The notes: generated from the letters alone by a model not told the origin. Counted from the first letter of the stretch, positions 29,335 through 42,429 are shown. The stretch: 64,000 nt of DNA from Ecdyonurus torrentis (GCA_949318235.1 OX439133.1:4284490-4348489), one strand, 5' to 3'. Program-made: numbers and translations.

Positions 29335-29568
29335 GGGAGTAGGGTACCGACGTCGGTCATTAGACTCAAACTTTTCTCGTCAAAAAAATCTGAAATTTTA
29401 AGCCCATTAGGCCCCATGTTAATTTCAATATATTTTTTTCCTTTTTTTGGGACGGTCAAACATCTTGAAATTTTTATCACGGCTAGGTGTTACCCATAGC
29501 TACAAAATGACAGCAAATTTAGACCCAAAACACTTTCTAGTTTTTGAAATGTAAGGATGGTACCCTAC
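29335..29568 (+). mobile_element. MITE family E, internally deleted copy
   Basis: GGGAGTAGGGTACCGACGTC at the left and ATGGTACCCTACAC at the right. About 100 bp after the CAAAAAAATCTGA segment is missing compared with other copies. Confidence 0.65.
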
Positions 29569-30002
29569 ACTATTAAAGTCGACATCTAATCAACTCTTAC
29601 TTAATTAATGTTACATTCTTCGATAAACTAATCTTACTTATCTCTAATTTAAAGTAAATCAAGACAATTTAACCCTTGAATTATTATTTTTCATCTTCAC
29701 TTGTGACCATACACTACTAATATATTTATTACAATAGTAATTATTGATATGTAACCCAATTTCTAATTCAAGAAGGCTGTTTATTTAATTCTAGTTATAA
29801 TCATTTTTATTAAAATATTATAACAATAAAATTATTATATCTAAATTTAAATTAATTAAATTAAATTTAAATAATATAATTTTTAAATACGCTTTTTTAC
29901 TTTTATTAAATACAATAAAAATTATTAAAAAATATATCCAGGATAGAATTTAGTTATTTAAATTAATTTGAACTACAAGTAGATAAAACTGACAAGATAA
30001 AT
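29569..30002. other. AT-rich stretch
   Basis: I see no gene and no clear repeat landmark between the E and B copies. Confidence 0.45.
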
Positions 30003-30306
30003 GTGGTTTCATTAATGTTAAAGTCGATGACATAAGTGAGTACTGTACTAAATAACATTGGCCGGTAAAGGAAAGTGGCACATTTTGCCAGTTAAAAAAC
30101 ACGTAGCAATATTTTTGAGAGTATTAATGCTGTTAACATGCTGAATTAGTACCTCAAGTATGCAAGAAAAATAAAAATAACCAATAGCTAATTTTCCAAA
30201 GAAAATAGCCACAAACTACGTTTGTCCTATGCTGAACAATGTTATTCTTGCTCAAGAAGTGCATCGAAAAGCATTTAAAAATGACGTCATGCGTACACAC
30301 ACTATC
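30003..30306 (-). mobile_element. MITE family B, reverse copy
   Basis: GGTTTCATTAATGTTAAAGTC to AAATGACGTCATGCGTACAC, with TTGCTCAAGAAGTGCATCG. The apparent 79-codon frame at 30229-30468 starts inside it and has no supporting features. Confidence 0.65.
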
Positions 30307-30689
30307 AAAACTCTTGTATATTATAATCTTAATTTTCTTTCTTATGATTTAAATTTTCATTCTACAAACAAAATATTTATTGCTACGGTGCTACGTGCTA
30401 TTTCAACAATGAAGCGCTGTCTGCTGTCTGGACTCATTGACAAAAAAAAAAATTGTTTATTAACATGATTAGTATATTTTTTATATGATTACTTTATTAA
30501 AAAAATTATTTTATTAAAAAGATATAAAGTTATATATTTTAATAATAACCAAATTTATGTATTATTATTTTGAAACAAATTTTTTTAATGATTTATCGTT
30601 AATCAAATTAACAGTAAAGAAAAAAGAAAAATAATAATAATAATAAAAAATATTATAACTTTATAAAAGTGATTAAGATGACGTTAAAA

Positions 30690-31008
30690 TGAACAAGTGA
30701 CAAGATTGGTTTCATTCATATAAAATAGAAGCATATTTGTGAGCACTAAATAACATGGGAAGATAATTATGAGAAAATGACTAATTTTGTTAGTTAAAAA
30801 GTACTTTGCAATATTTTTGAAAGCATTGATGTTATTATTTAATATAGGTTGAATTAGGATTTCAAGTCTGCGAATAAAAATAATAATAAACAAAGCAATT
30901 TTCTAAAAAAAAAAAAAAAAAAAAAAACAATTGTCCTATGCTGAGTAATGTTATTCAAAGCTTCAAGATGGCGTCAAAGTGCAATTTCTAGGATTTTATC
31001 ATACACAC
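30690..31008 (-). mobile_element. MITE family A, reverse copy
   Basis: GGTTTCATTCATATAAAATAG to TTTATCATACACACACC. Meets a 5'-truncated forward copy at 31009. Confidence 0.6.
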
Positions 31009-31265
31009 ACCATACTGAAGTAGTGCATAACATTGCTCAGCATAGGACAAACTTCATTAGGTCTAATTTTCTTTGGGAATTCGGATAATTTTTTTTTTAT
31101 TGTATTCACATAATTGAGATACCAATTCAACATATTTACAGCATCAATGCTCTCAAAAATATTGCATAGTGTTTTTAAACTGGCAAAATGAGCTATTTTC
31201 CTATGCCACCCATGTTATTGTGTTATCCAACATGGCATCGACTTTAATATGAATGCATACACCCT
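31009..31265 (+). mobile_element. MITE family A, 5'-truncated forward copy
   Basis: Starts within the family at ACCATACTGAAGTAGTGC and ends AATGCATACACCCTA. The TGACGTCAT end is lost at the junction with the preceding reverse copy. Confidence 0.65.
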
Positions 31266-31463
31266 AGCTTTGCTATATGTATTTTAAAACCACCGTTAAA
31301 CAAAAAGCTAATGATGTGTAAATAAGAAGTCTGTTTAAATCGTGTTTTCTGCAACTAAAATGACGTTCAACTGTTTAGTTATTGAAATGTAATTTGTACT
31401 TCTTAGATGAAATCAAATTATTTTATCATAATTATATTTATTAGTGTTTTAATATAAGGGTTG

Positions 31464-32615
31464 TAGTCCGGTCTTTATTTTCCTCACACAATAGGGGGGG
31501 GGGGGGGGTGGAAAAAATTAGTAACAAGCTACACTTTGGTACACTGATGTGAATGCTTATAGCATCAAACCGCACCAAAAAAAAGTTCGCCCATTTTTTC
31601 TGATGGGAACATGCCCATTTTTGAGTTTGTCCAAGAATCCAAAAATAATTTTTAATTTGCCTCCAAATTATCAAAAAGGAACAAACTGCATATCATCCGA
31701 AAGCTCATTTAATCCCGCACCAACAAAAAAATATTTCAACCCCCAATTTTTTTAATTTCATAATTAATTATCATTTTTAATTAAAAATAAGAATTAGTCA
31801 TTTTTTTAATCGGGTAGAACTTTTTCGGTTTTGGATGTAGACATTTTGAGTTTCCTATAAATGCTTTAGTTTATTTTATGATTGTTATAATGCTCTTTAG
31901 TTTAACTCAATAGCACAATTAGGGCCGGAGATATTCGGGGTAGAAGGCACCAACCTCCTGCCGCGCGCACCTATTTCCCTGTTTATAAGCCCTATGCTGT
32001 GCTAGTATAAAAGCGCAGTATACAGCGTATAACATAGCACATTTCCATCTGCTAATTGTTGTGTTGACTTAAGCTTACACACCTGTGCCTCGGTGTATTA
32101 AAATTAGCTTAATTGAGTTCTTAATTAACCGGCCCATATCCCCCCCCCCCGGGAGGGGGTGGAATTTTTTATTTCATAGAAAAATGTTACAATAACTTCC
32201 ATGAAGGACGTATTAAAGTTCCAAGTTCTCCCTTATTCCAATATGATTACCTCCCCCCCCCCCCAAATAATAAGCACGGTGTACCATTTTTTTTAACTGT
32301 TTCATCATATAAAAATTAAAAACCATAAACGAACTAATTTGTTTGTGGCAAAAAACTAAGGCTCATCTAATGTAAAATGTCTTTGTGTTATTTCTTTTAC
32401 AACATTAGTAAAAATTAACAAAATTAATATATATTACTGAATGTGTTTTTTTTATGAAAAATATTCTGTGTTACAATTTTTTTTACAATACGTGTAAATA
32501 CGTATTTTTGTGTTACAATTTGTGTGATACATAGACACTTCTTTGTGTTTACAAGCAAAACATACAAATTTGCGATAAATTCAAAATGTAGAATTTTTTT
32601 CTGATATGACTAGAC

Positions 32616-32666
<51 letters not shown>

Positions 32667-34750
32667 AATAAAAACAAATATGCAAGTAAAATCTGTTATC
32701 TGTGCATGCAACTATTTAAAAAAAAGTGTAACACAGAATATTGTTGATAAAATAATTCAAAGTAACAAAAAATTGACTCAATTTTGGTTGACATTGTAAA
32801 TGAAATATATAAAAAAAAACTTTTTGCATTAGATGAGGCATAGCTTTGCATCATATACACGGATAAAAATAAATTGACTAATTTTGTAAGCTGCGTTGCA
32901 TATTTACTATATTATAGCAAACAAATAATATTGTTTTGTTATAACATAAGTAATTATGCTAACATCTTAACTATCATGCTATAGCATAACTCAATAAAGC
33001 ATTAATTATGGTGTAATAATATGGTAATATAATAACTTCAAAAACATTTGAACTTGCATAAAAATTACGTTTTTTTTTTTTTTTTTTTTTTTTTTGTACG
33101 AAATAGTTTCCTATAATGATTTTCATAACGATACGTAAGTCACTTGTATACTTTTATTGTAGAATTATCATCCTACATAGCATGATAGTTAAGATGTTAT
33201 ACTTATGTTATAAAAAAATATCATTATTTATTTGCTATAATATAGTAAATATGCAATGCAGCTTAAATTAGGCAATTTATTTTTATCCGTGTATATAAGG
33301 CAAAAGCAAAACTATGCCTCAGTTAATACAAATACAAGTGTTTTCTTCACAATTCATTTACAATGTCAACCAAAAATTAGACAATTTTGTTTTATTTTTA
33401 ATTATTTTATCAATAATATTCTGTGTTACACTTTTTTTAAATAGTTGCATGCATAGATAACAGATTTTACTTGCATATTTGTTTTTATTCATTTTTGTTG
33501 CTCTCTCTCTCTCTATAGTCATATAACAAACAAATTCTACATTTTGCATTTATCGCAAATTTGTTTATTTTGCTTGTAGACACAACGAAGTGTCTCTATG
33601 TATCACGTATTTAAAAAAAAAAACTGTAACACAGAATATTTTGATTAAAAAAAACTTCAGTAATATATTAATTTTGTTAAATTTTACTTATGTTGTAAAT
33701 GAAATAACACAAAGACATTTTACAATAGATGATCGAGCCATATTTTTTTGCCACAAACAAACTAGTTCATTTATAGTTTTTAATTATTATATAATGTATC
33801 ATTTAAGACTTTTTACGTTAGATGACCCCATGACAAACAAAATAGTTTGTTTATGGTTTTTAATTTTTATATGATGAAACATTGAATACAAATAAGGGCT
33901 TTTATAAAATCACTAGAAAAAAAAACACCAAACTAAATGGTACACCGTGCTTATTATTTGGGGGGGGGTGGGGGGGGGGGAGGTAATCATATGGGAATAA
34001 GGGAGAACTTGGAACTTTAATACGTCCTTCATAGAAGTTATTGTAGCATTTTTCTATGAAATAAAAAATTCCAACCCCCCCGGGGGGGGGGGGGGGATAT
34101 GGGCCGGTCAATTAAGAACTCAATTAAGTTAATTTTAATACACCGAGGCACATGTGTGTAAGCTTAAGTCAACACAACAATTAGCAGATGGAAATGTGCT
34201 ATGTTATACGCTGTATACTGCTCTTTTATACTATAGCACAGCATAGGGCTTATACACAGGGAAATAGGTGCGCGCGGCAGAAGGTTGGTGCCTTCTACCC
34301 CGAATATCTCCGGCCCTTATTGTGCTATTGAGTTAAACTAAAAAGCATTATAACAATCATAAAATAAACTAAAGCATTTATAGGAAACTCAAAATGTCTA
34401 CATCCAAAACCGAAAAAGTTCTACCCGATTAAAAAAATGACTAATTCTTATTTTTAATTAAAAATGATAATTAATTATGAAATTAAAAAAATTGGGGGTT
34501 GAAATATTTTTTTGTTGGTGCGGGATTAAATGAGCTTTCGGATGATATGCAGTTTGTTCCTTTTTGATAATTTGGAGCCAAATTAAAAATTATTTTTGGA
34601 TTCTTGGACAAACTCAAAAATGGGCATGTTCCCATCAGAAAAAATGGGCGAACTTTTTTTTGGTGCGGTTTGATGCTATAAGCATTCAGTGTACCAAAGT
34701 GTAGCTTGTTACTAATTTTTTCCAAACTAAATACAATAAAGTGTGGACTA
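31464..34750. mobile_element. 3.3-kb giant inverted repeat with 3-bp target duplication
   Basis: Ends TAGTCC and GGACTA lie between TTG (31461-31463) and TTG (34751-34753). The outer 16 bases pair imperfectly (GTCCGGTCTTTATT against GTCCACACTTTATT). Arms of roughly 1.5 kb (about 31464-32984 and 33175-34750) are inverted copies with indels; the arm offsets change by tens of bases, so the copy is older than the 2.7-kb palindrome. It carries G/C homopolymer runs, a GA run at 32621-32661 and T-runs. Short frames in the two arms (31549-31755, 34483-34776) mirror each other and show no known domain. No transposase is seen. A 3-bp duplication fits CACTA- or Harbinger-like insertion but does not prove it. 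Confidence 0.8.
32621..32661. repeat. (GA)n microsatellite
   Basis: About 20 GA units in the left palindrome arm. The right arm has only a short CT run near 33503-33514. Confidence 0.9.
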
Positions 34751-35640
34751 TTGTATTCAGATGGCTTGTATCTCAAAATCTAAAAAGAAAACTTCGTAAC
34801 TTTATGATGGCATTTGAAAGTTAACAGTAACAGCTACCTATGATAAAGATATGTTGTCTCAGATATGTGGGAAAATATTTAATAAAATTAACATGGACTC
34901 TTTTTCTTATGGGACTAAAATTTAAGAACAAATCAAAATTTAAAATCTAGCATGGTAACCCCACAAAATTTTTACTCTTTGCATATTTCTTATCCTTATG
35001 TATCAGTTTGCAATTTTGCAAAATTTCAGATTTTTCATTAGTTATTATTTATGATATATTATATTAGTTATTACTTGTTAGTCTAATACTGTTGTACCTA
35101 CTGCTTCTATTAAAAAGAGAACTCAAAGGAAACAAAGGAAAAGAAGGAAATTTAGAATTCTCTAGCTTTAAAAGTTATTGAAATTAAATTAAATTTATAA
35201 ACATTTTTATTAAAATGATTTAACATTTAAAAATAATTATATTTATTAACTACTAAATAAAAAACATATTAAATAAAATATAAATAAATAAATTTTAAAA
35301 TAATTAAAAATATAATATATATTTTAGGTTCAATTTTTTTAAAAAAATTTAGTAAATATAATTAAAGTAGCTGGAAATTATTGTAGAATTTGTCTTAAAA
35401 GTCAAAAATAATGAAAAATACGAAATTTCTTTCAGTTGTAGTACATTATTTAACATCTGTTTGGAAGCTGTTATTAATCAATTTCGGTCACTTCCGTTTC
35501 AACGTACTGCACATGCGTAGTAAGTAGAAACGGAAGCGACCGAAATCGCCTCCTTTCTGTCCCACACTTTAAAAAAAAAAAATTCAGTGTCGTAAATTTT
35601 AATAAAATTTTAAGTGTCGTAATTTTAAATTTAAAAAAAA

Positions 35641-36140
35641 AAAGATTTTAAAGAGGAATTGATTAATTTTCTTCTTGAAAACAACTACTATGCTATTATT
35701 AAAAAGTCCTCAAGTGCTAATATACAAAATACATTTGTTACCACAAATATTTAGAATTAAATAGGCTGTATAAATAGCTTAAATTATCTCATAATATGTA
35801 TGTTATGTGCAATTAAATTTTAAGTAATAATGTGTGTCATAACACAAATTTTATATAGATTTTTATATTTTATAAAGAAATTGAATATTATATTATATTT
35901 CAGATTATATTCATTTATCAAAATCAAATCAAATATATTAAAAAAAAAAAATTATTTATGTCTGTTTTAATATTTCAATATGTTAAAATTGCAAAAACAA
36001 AAAAATATAATATTAATAATCATATTATAAATTATGATTGTTTGAAATATGATAAATTTTGTAAATAACAAATATCCTAAATATATAAAATGACTGATGG
36101 TAAACACTTTATTATGCAAGTGTTACTTATATATTTATTT
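35641..36140. other. AT-rich stretch
   Basis: No gene or landmark seen. Confidence 0.45.
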
Positions 36141-36144
36141 GTGT

Positions 36145-36213
36145 ATGTATTTTTTTTTTTAATCAACATGTACCAACTGGTATTTTGATCAATAAAGAAA
36201 CTGAAACTGAAAC
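36145..36213 (+). mobile_element. LINE-like 3' end
   Basis: ACCAACTGGTATTTTGATC, then ATCAATAAAGAAACTGAAAC ending in a short (CTGAAA) tail. Inverted relative to the similar sequence at 23528-23590. It lacks any reverse-transcriptase sequence; the AATAAA and tandem tail suggest a non-LTR 3' terminus. Confidence 0.4.
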
Positions 36214-37880
36214 CACGTTTTAATGCGGCTCGAAATGAAAAAAATATTTCTCTTTTGTCAAAAATGTTTTCTTACTTTTGCAGACCCCGTACCCAATCCC
36301 CCCCCCCCCCCCCCCCCCGTACCCACGCATGCTCAAAAAAGAGTTAAAAATCAAGTAAATTCAGGGACGTTATCTGGTTATATTTTGGTATCTTAATTTC
36401 AATTTTTTTTATTGAATTATCCTGTTAAAGTCTAACTATAAGTGCCTTATTATCAGGGCAGGCAAGTGGAAACAATGTGCCGGCATTTACCATGGTAATT
36501 ACCGCCATGGACTTTATGTTAAATGCCATAGCATTTATGAAAAAATGGACAATCTTCACTTGTGTTGAACTTAACTGAAAAATCCAATAATAAAATGCTA
36601 TTAATTCAACAAAAGATAGGCTATAATTTATTATTAATTATTGCTTTTTAAGAATTACTAGTATTATTTATGTTTTAATTAATCAAAAAGGCGTGCGGTA
36701 TTATAAAAGACTTGCAAATATTTAAGTTTTTATATTATTTTTTTAAGAACAATTTAATTAATAAAATAATATGAAAATAACTTCTTTATATAGTTAATTT
36801 TTATTTACAAAAAAATGAAACATGATGATTTATAATAATTATATGTAATATAGTGTAAACAGATTACATATAGCTATGATAAAGATAAAAAGTTTTTGCA
36901 GTTCAATGAGTAAATAATTTATGAAATTAACATAGGCTCTTATAGCACTAAAATTAAAAAATAAATCATAATTTAAAATATAACATAGTAACAGTCCAAT
37001 TTTCTTTTTTTTTTTTTTTTTACGTTTAGAAGATTTCGTATACTATAAAATTAATCAGTGAAAATATTTCAGATTTTTCTGTCATTACAACTTTTTAGTT
37101 AACTCCGCATCTATTAATTAGAGATACCTCTAGCATTAAGTATTTATTGTTCATTCCAATATAATGTTACGGGAATTGAATTAAATTTATAAATATTTTT
37201 ATCGAAAAATATTATTATAAAAAAAATATATTTAATAATAACTAAATAAAAAACGTATTAAAAATTTTTATAAATAAAAGATTTTAAAAAATTAAAAAAA
37301 TTTATAAATTTAAATTTTACTTTTTTAAAAAGTTTAATAAATATAATTAAGGTAGCTGGAAATTATTGTAGAATTTGACTGAGAAGTTGTAAATAAAGAA
37401 AAACACTGAAATTTTGCTCTGTTGGACAGTACAGTGTACACTACAGGTCTGTTCAAAAGATTCAGAACGGGGCAGCAGTGGCTCATAAAGATAACATAGA
37501 GTGGTTGCATGTTGCCTATGCAAATCGTTCTCAAACTTTTGGCCAGAGCTGTACAATATTTAAAAACTGTTTTGAGGCTGTTTTTTAATCAATTTCGGTC
37601 ACTTACTTCCGTTTCGACGCACTGCACATGCGTAGTAAGTAGAAACTGAAGTGATTGAAGTCACCCTAATCAGTCCCCAACTTTTTAAAAAATTGTTTCA
37701 ATATCGTAAATTTTAACCACGTTTTAGTGCAGCTCTCAGAATGACAAAAATATGCTACTTTTTTATTTGTTTATTATTATTACTATTTTTGGTTTTATTA
37801 TTATTATTTTTTGTTTTTGCTTTTGCGGACCCCCTACCCACTCTAGCATGCTCAAAATAGTTTTAAAAAACGCGTAAATT
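36214..37880 (+). repeat. Family D, copy 6
   Basis: 36214-37115 repeats 26220-27060 with an extra segment of about 110 bp after the C-run (36298). D then continues through TTAAGGTAGCTGGAAATTA, the hairpin near 37595-37655 and GCATGCTCAAAATAG. Short minus frames at 37334-37556 are non-coding shadows. Confidence 0.6.
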
Positions 37881-37969
37881 TAGCGTAATTTTTTGATATA
37901 ATTTTGGTATCTAAATCTCAAATTTTTCGTAAATATTTTATTGAATTATCTGATGGCAACTGTATTGTA

Positions 37970-38272
37970 TAAGTTGTATGCGCATGACGTCATATTTAAT
38001 GCGCTTGGAGGCCATACTGGAGAACATTGCTCAGCATAGGACAAACTTCGTTAAAGCTAAATTTCTTTGGGGAATCGTTTAATTTTATTTGTTATTATTA
38101 TTTTTCTCAAATACTTGAGATACTAATTTAACATATTTACAACATCAATGCTCTCAAAAATATTGCACAGTGTTTTTAAACTGGCAAAATGAGTTATTTT
38201 CCTATGCCACCCATGTTATTGAGTTATCCAACTTGACGTCTACTGAAACATGAATTCATACACCTTATACTG
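37970..38272 (+). mobile_element. MITE family A, copy
   Basis: GTTGTATGCGCATGACGTCA to CATGAATTCATACACCTTAT. About 15 bp are missing after CATACTGGAG. Confidence 0.7.
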
Positions 38273-38605
38273 GAACCGTTGAGGTGTAAGTCCACCCTGT
38301 GGCTACCTATACATTATTGTTTCTTTATCAATTATTATATTCACAAAGACACTAATCTCTGTTTTGTACGAAATTCACACATCACCATCACATTACTTTA
38401 ACATTTCATTTGTACTTCTTTCAACTTCTATTAACTCCTAGCAATTAATGAGTGTGAATTTGATTTACAATAGCCCAAAGATTTAATTGTATTTATAAGC
38501 ATTTTAATTAAAACAATATATTTATTAAAAGTATTATATAAATCAAACTTATTTTAATTATATTTAAATAATATAATTTTTAAACAAAGACAATATATTT
38601 TTTAA

Positions 38606-38946
38606 AGGAGTAGGGTACCGACGTCAGCCATTAGACTCAAACTTTTCTCGTCCAAAAAATCTTAAAGTTTGCACAATGACACTATAAACAGGAGACAATT
38701 TCATATATATAAAATTTTGGGGGGTTACCGTGCAAATTAATTTTATATGATTTTTTTTTTACATTTTAAGCCCATATGGCCCAATGTTAATTTCAATATT
38801 TATTTATTTATTTATTTTTTTTTTGGGACCGTCCCGTCAAACATCATGAAATTTTATCACGGCTAGATTTACAATGACACCAAATTTAAACCCAAACCCA
38901 AAACACATTCTAGTTTTTTTTAGATAATAACGTCGGTACCTTACTT
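38606..38946 (+). mobile_element. MITE family E, copy 3
   Basis: TTAA precedes AGGAGTAGGGTACCGACG; the right end is CGTCGGTACCTTACT. The full interior is present. Confidence 0.7.
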
Positions 38947-39644
38947 GACCTTACTCTCATCAGCTATAAAATATTCAATACTTATTAGAGAAAATGTTTT
39001 GTAACGTTCTATTCTACTTGTAGGACTAATTTTTTTTTTAATACAAATTTTATGCTTTAAGATATTATTTATAAAATTTTATTTATATAAATATAATACA
39101 AATATAAAAATATTATATATTTTTTATTATTGTAACTAACTTTCCTAACTAAAATTTTTTTTTAAATAAATAAAGAAAAATACTTATTAATAATAAAGTC
39201 AATGTAATTTTAAAATTCTTTCGGGACTCAATGTTATACTTTTAATTATAATATTATTAATTAATATTATTCGAGACTTAACTTTCATGTCCTGAAATTG
39301 ACTTATCACTTAAAAAGGTTGTATTTTAGATGGTTTGTGATTCAAAATATGAAAGGAAAACTTCCAAACTTTATGATGAAATTTGAAAGTTAATATTAGC
39401 AGCTACTGATTAATTACAATAAAGTATCTTCAAAAATTAAAAAAAAAAAAAATAAATAAATTGAGGGTCACTTAGCTAGATATAATTTTCTTTCTTTTTT
39501 CTTCTTTTATTTTTTATTTTTTTAAAGACTCAGTCCCATAAGAGCCCATGTTAATTTCAATAATTATTTTCTCACTTAACTAATGGTAACAGGTTCAGAT
39601 AATTTTATCATAGGTAGCTGTTACTGCTTTAAAATGACATCATT

Positions 39645-39940
39645 CATGCATTCATTTTTTAAAGTTGACGCCATTTTGGATCACTCAATATCATGGGTGG
39701 CATAGGAAAAAAACTCATTTTACCAGTTTAAAAACACTATGTAATATTTTTGAGAGCATTGATGTGGTAAATATGTTGAATTAGTATCTCAAGTATGTGA
39801 GAAAAATAACAATAACAAAAAATTAAATGATTTTCCAAACAAAATTGGCTTACATGAAGTTGGTCCAAGCTGAGCAATGTTATTTACTACTCCAGTATGG
39901 CCTCAAAGTGCATTAAATATGACGTTATGCGGATACACGC
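39645..39940 (-). mobile_element. MITE family A, reverse copy of a head-to-head pair
   Basis: CATTCATTTTTTAAAGTTGACG to AATATGACGTTATGCGG. Only a few bases separate it from the B copy that starts at 39946. Confidence 0.65.
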
Positions 39941-39945
39941 ATAGG

Positions 39946-40515
39946 GTGTGTGCGCATGACATCATTCTGAAAGCTTTTTTTTTTTTTTTTTGTTACTATT
40001 ATTATTTTTTGCATATACTTGAAAAATAAATTTAAGGGAGTAGGGGACCGACGTCGGCTATAAGACTCAAACTTTCTCGTCAAAAAAAATTGTAATTTTG
40101 CGCAATGATTCTTCAGCTTGAGACCATTTCAAATATTTAAATAATTTAAGTGTTCACTGTGCAAATTAATTTTATTTTATTTTTTTTTTAATTTTTTTTT
40201 TTATTTTAGCCCAATATGCCCCATGTTAATTTCTATAATTTCTTCTTTTTTTCGGGACAGTCAAACATCATGAAATTTTTATCACGGCTAGGTGTGACCC
40301 TTAGCTACACAATTACACCAAATTTAGACCCAAAACACTTCTAGTTTATGAGGTATAAGGTCGGTACCCTACTGCCTTAATCTGTTAACAACATCAATGC
40401 TCTTAAAAATATTGTGAAGTATTTTTAAACTGGCAAAATGATTTATTTTCCTATACTGGCCCATGTTATTTAGCGCTCACTTATGGCGTCGACTTTAACA
40501 TGAATGAAAACACCC
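39946..40515 (+). mobile_element. MITE family B split by family E
   Basis: Starts ATAGGGTGTGTGCGCATGAC. It is interrupted at 40036-40376, then resumes at TCTGTTAACAACATCAATGC and ends TTTAACATGAATGAAAACAC. The subterminal GCTCTTCTTGAGC block has been replaced by a T-run. Confidence 0.7.
40036..40376 (+). mobile_element. MITE family E, copy 4, with TTAA target duplication
   Basis: TTAA at 40032-40035 and 40377-40380 flank GGGAGTAGGGGACCGACG and GTCGGTACCCTACTGCC. This is the cleanest insertion of the family and shows its TTAA target. Confidence 0.8.
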
Positions 40516-40642
40516 TTCAGCATTGTTATGAAAGGTAAAAGATTGTTGTAAATAGAATTTAATCAATGTAGATTACATAAATTTATTTATGTATATAATT
40601 TTGAGAATTGTAAAAAATGACTAGACCAAGCATGTATCAAAC

Positions 40643-40952
40643 TTAAAGGCATAGAACACCTCGAACAAAAAACTTGTCTAATTGTCTAGCATATATATAC
40701 CTAAATATCAACGTTGATTTGGCCAGAGTCTTTGATTTCTTATTTATTTTCCATTCACAAAATGACATCTGCAGTTTTATGACGTCACAGCTCACTCGGA
40801 AACAAGCAAGCTGTGACGTCATAAAACCGCATCTGATATTTCATGAACGGAAAATAAATTAGAAATCAATGACTGGCCAAATCAACGGTGATATTCAGGT
40901 ATGTTAGAAGATATTAGACATGTTTTTTACTCAAAGTGTTCAAGGCCTTTAA
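40643..40952 (+). mobile_element. MITE family F, copy 3
   Basis: TTAA-flanked palindrome with AGGCATAGAACACC at the left, and GTTTTATGACGTCACAGC and its mirror in the two halves. Nearly identical to 21333-21641. Confidence 0.8.
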
Positions 40953-41341
40953 TGTTACTATAAACTGATTGTCTTAATGATCTTTATTTTGTATAAAAAA
41001 AAAATATTTTTATTTTAACATTTGTTTTTATATTGTTTTAAATTAGTATTTTATAATAACATTGCATTTAATATTAAAAATAAATATATTTAATATTTAA
41101 ATTAAACGTAATAAATATAATGTAATATCAAAAAAAAATTAAAATTTACATATTTTCATATTTAATAAAAAAATTAAAATTTTTTTTTTAGTTTTATTGA
41201 CCAAAGTTGTATGTTGTATAGAATTTGTTAAAGCATACTTTTTTCTTCCTTCGTTCTCATGAAATTTTGTATAATCACAATTCGTAAGATCTTCATCATA
41301 TAATCATCATAGAAATCTAGATGAAATTAAAATTTTAACTA

Positions 41342-41685
41342 TTAAAGGAATAGACCAGAGAAAAATAAAAAGCATTTATATCACAAAACACTTGATGGGA
41401 CTTACATAAATAACTTTAGTTTGTCTCAAATCCCAACTGTAGCTCCGAAGCAGAAATCAGATAATTTCCATTTATACAACCCGCACAAAATGTTTTACTA
41501 ATTTTTGCATGTTTCTGACGTCATAAACATGAATAGTCACTCAAATTGCATACTTTACAATATTTTAACACTCTCTTGTGGAGCTACATTAACATTCTGG
41601 TAAAAATTGTCATCAGTTTTGAAGATCACATTTCTTATCTATTTATTAAAAAGCACATGTAGTTTTATGTGGTCTATTCCTTTAA
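41342..41685 (+). mobile_element. MITE family C, copy
   Basis: TTAA flanks; ends AGGAATAGACCAGAG and GTGGTCTATTCCT; TTTCTGACGTCATAAAC intact. Confidence 0.8.
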
Positions 41686-42079
41686 GCCTATATTAAAGAT
41701 TTCAAAATAATTAAAGACAATCCAAATAATTTCATGCATATATTTTTTCTTTTTTCCGTTTTTCAGAGTATACACGGAACACTCAATCGTTATTATTAAT
41801 TAAATTATGTTATTTAGTTTATCATTGATTATAATATTAATTGTTTAAAGTTTATACTGTTTTGTTATAGAAAAGAAACATTATTATTAATTGCTAACAT
41901 GTATAGTATCTTTATAAAATATTATTTATAAATTTTTAATGTATTTAAATTAATATAAAAAATAAATATATTACCTATTTTTATTTATAAAAATATTATA
42001 TATCTAACTTTTTTTTTAATTACAATAAATAACAAAAAAAAAAAACAACAATAATTAAATTTAAAAAATCATTTGAACG

Positions 42080-42370
42080 CAAAATAATATGGAACAGTAT
42101 AGGAAAATGGTACATTTTGCTAGTTTAAAAATACTTATACTATACTTTTGAGAGCATTGATACTGTTAACATGTTGAATTGGTTTTTCAAGTGTACGTAA
42201 GAAAAATAATAATGACCAAAAAAATAGATAATTTCCAAAGAATCACGCATTTATGCCACTGATTGTAACAAAAATAAATTAGCCAAAAACCACGTTTGTC
42301 CTATGTTATTCATTGCTCAAGAAGCGCATCGAAAAGCACTCAGAATGACGTCATGCGTACACACACCTGT
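42080..42370 (-). mobile_element. MITE family B, reverse copy
   Basis: GCACATTTTGCTAG-type core to CAGAATGACGTCATGCGTAC, with CATTGCTCAAGAAGCGCATC. A short unrelated piece (about 42240-42275) interrupts the middle. Confidence 0.6.
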
Positions 42371-42429
42371 AAGACGTTTTAAATTTGAATAATTATTTGT
42401 TACTTTGTCCTGTATAGTACACTAATATA

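Larger units (their letters stand above)
31266..35640 (+). repeat. Family D, copy 5, split by the 3.3-kb palindrome
   Basis: D sequence occupies 31266-31463 and resumes at 34751 (TTGTATTCAGATGGCTTG), continuing to the hairpin at about 35487-35545. The break falls in the conserved GGGTTGTATTCAG string. Removing 31464-34750 plus one TTG restores that string. Confidence 0.7.

Noticed and set aside
31549..34776. Mirrored 68- and 97-codon frames in the second palindrome
   Set aside because: Same sequence in both arms, no known domain, bounded by homopolymer runs; probably non-coding.
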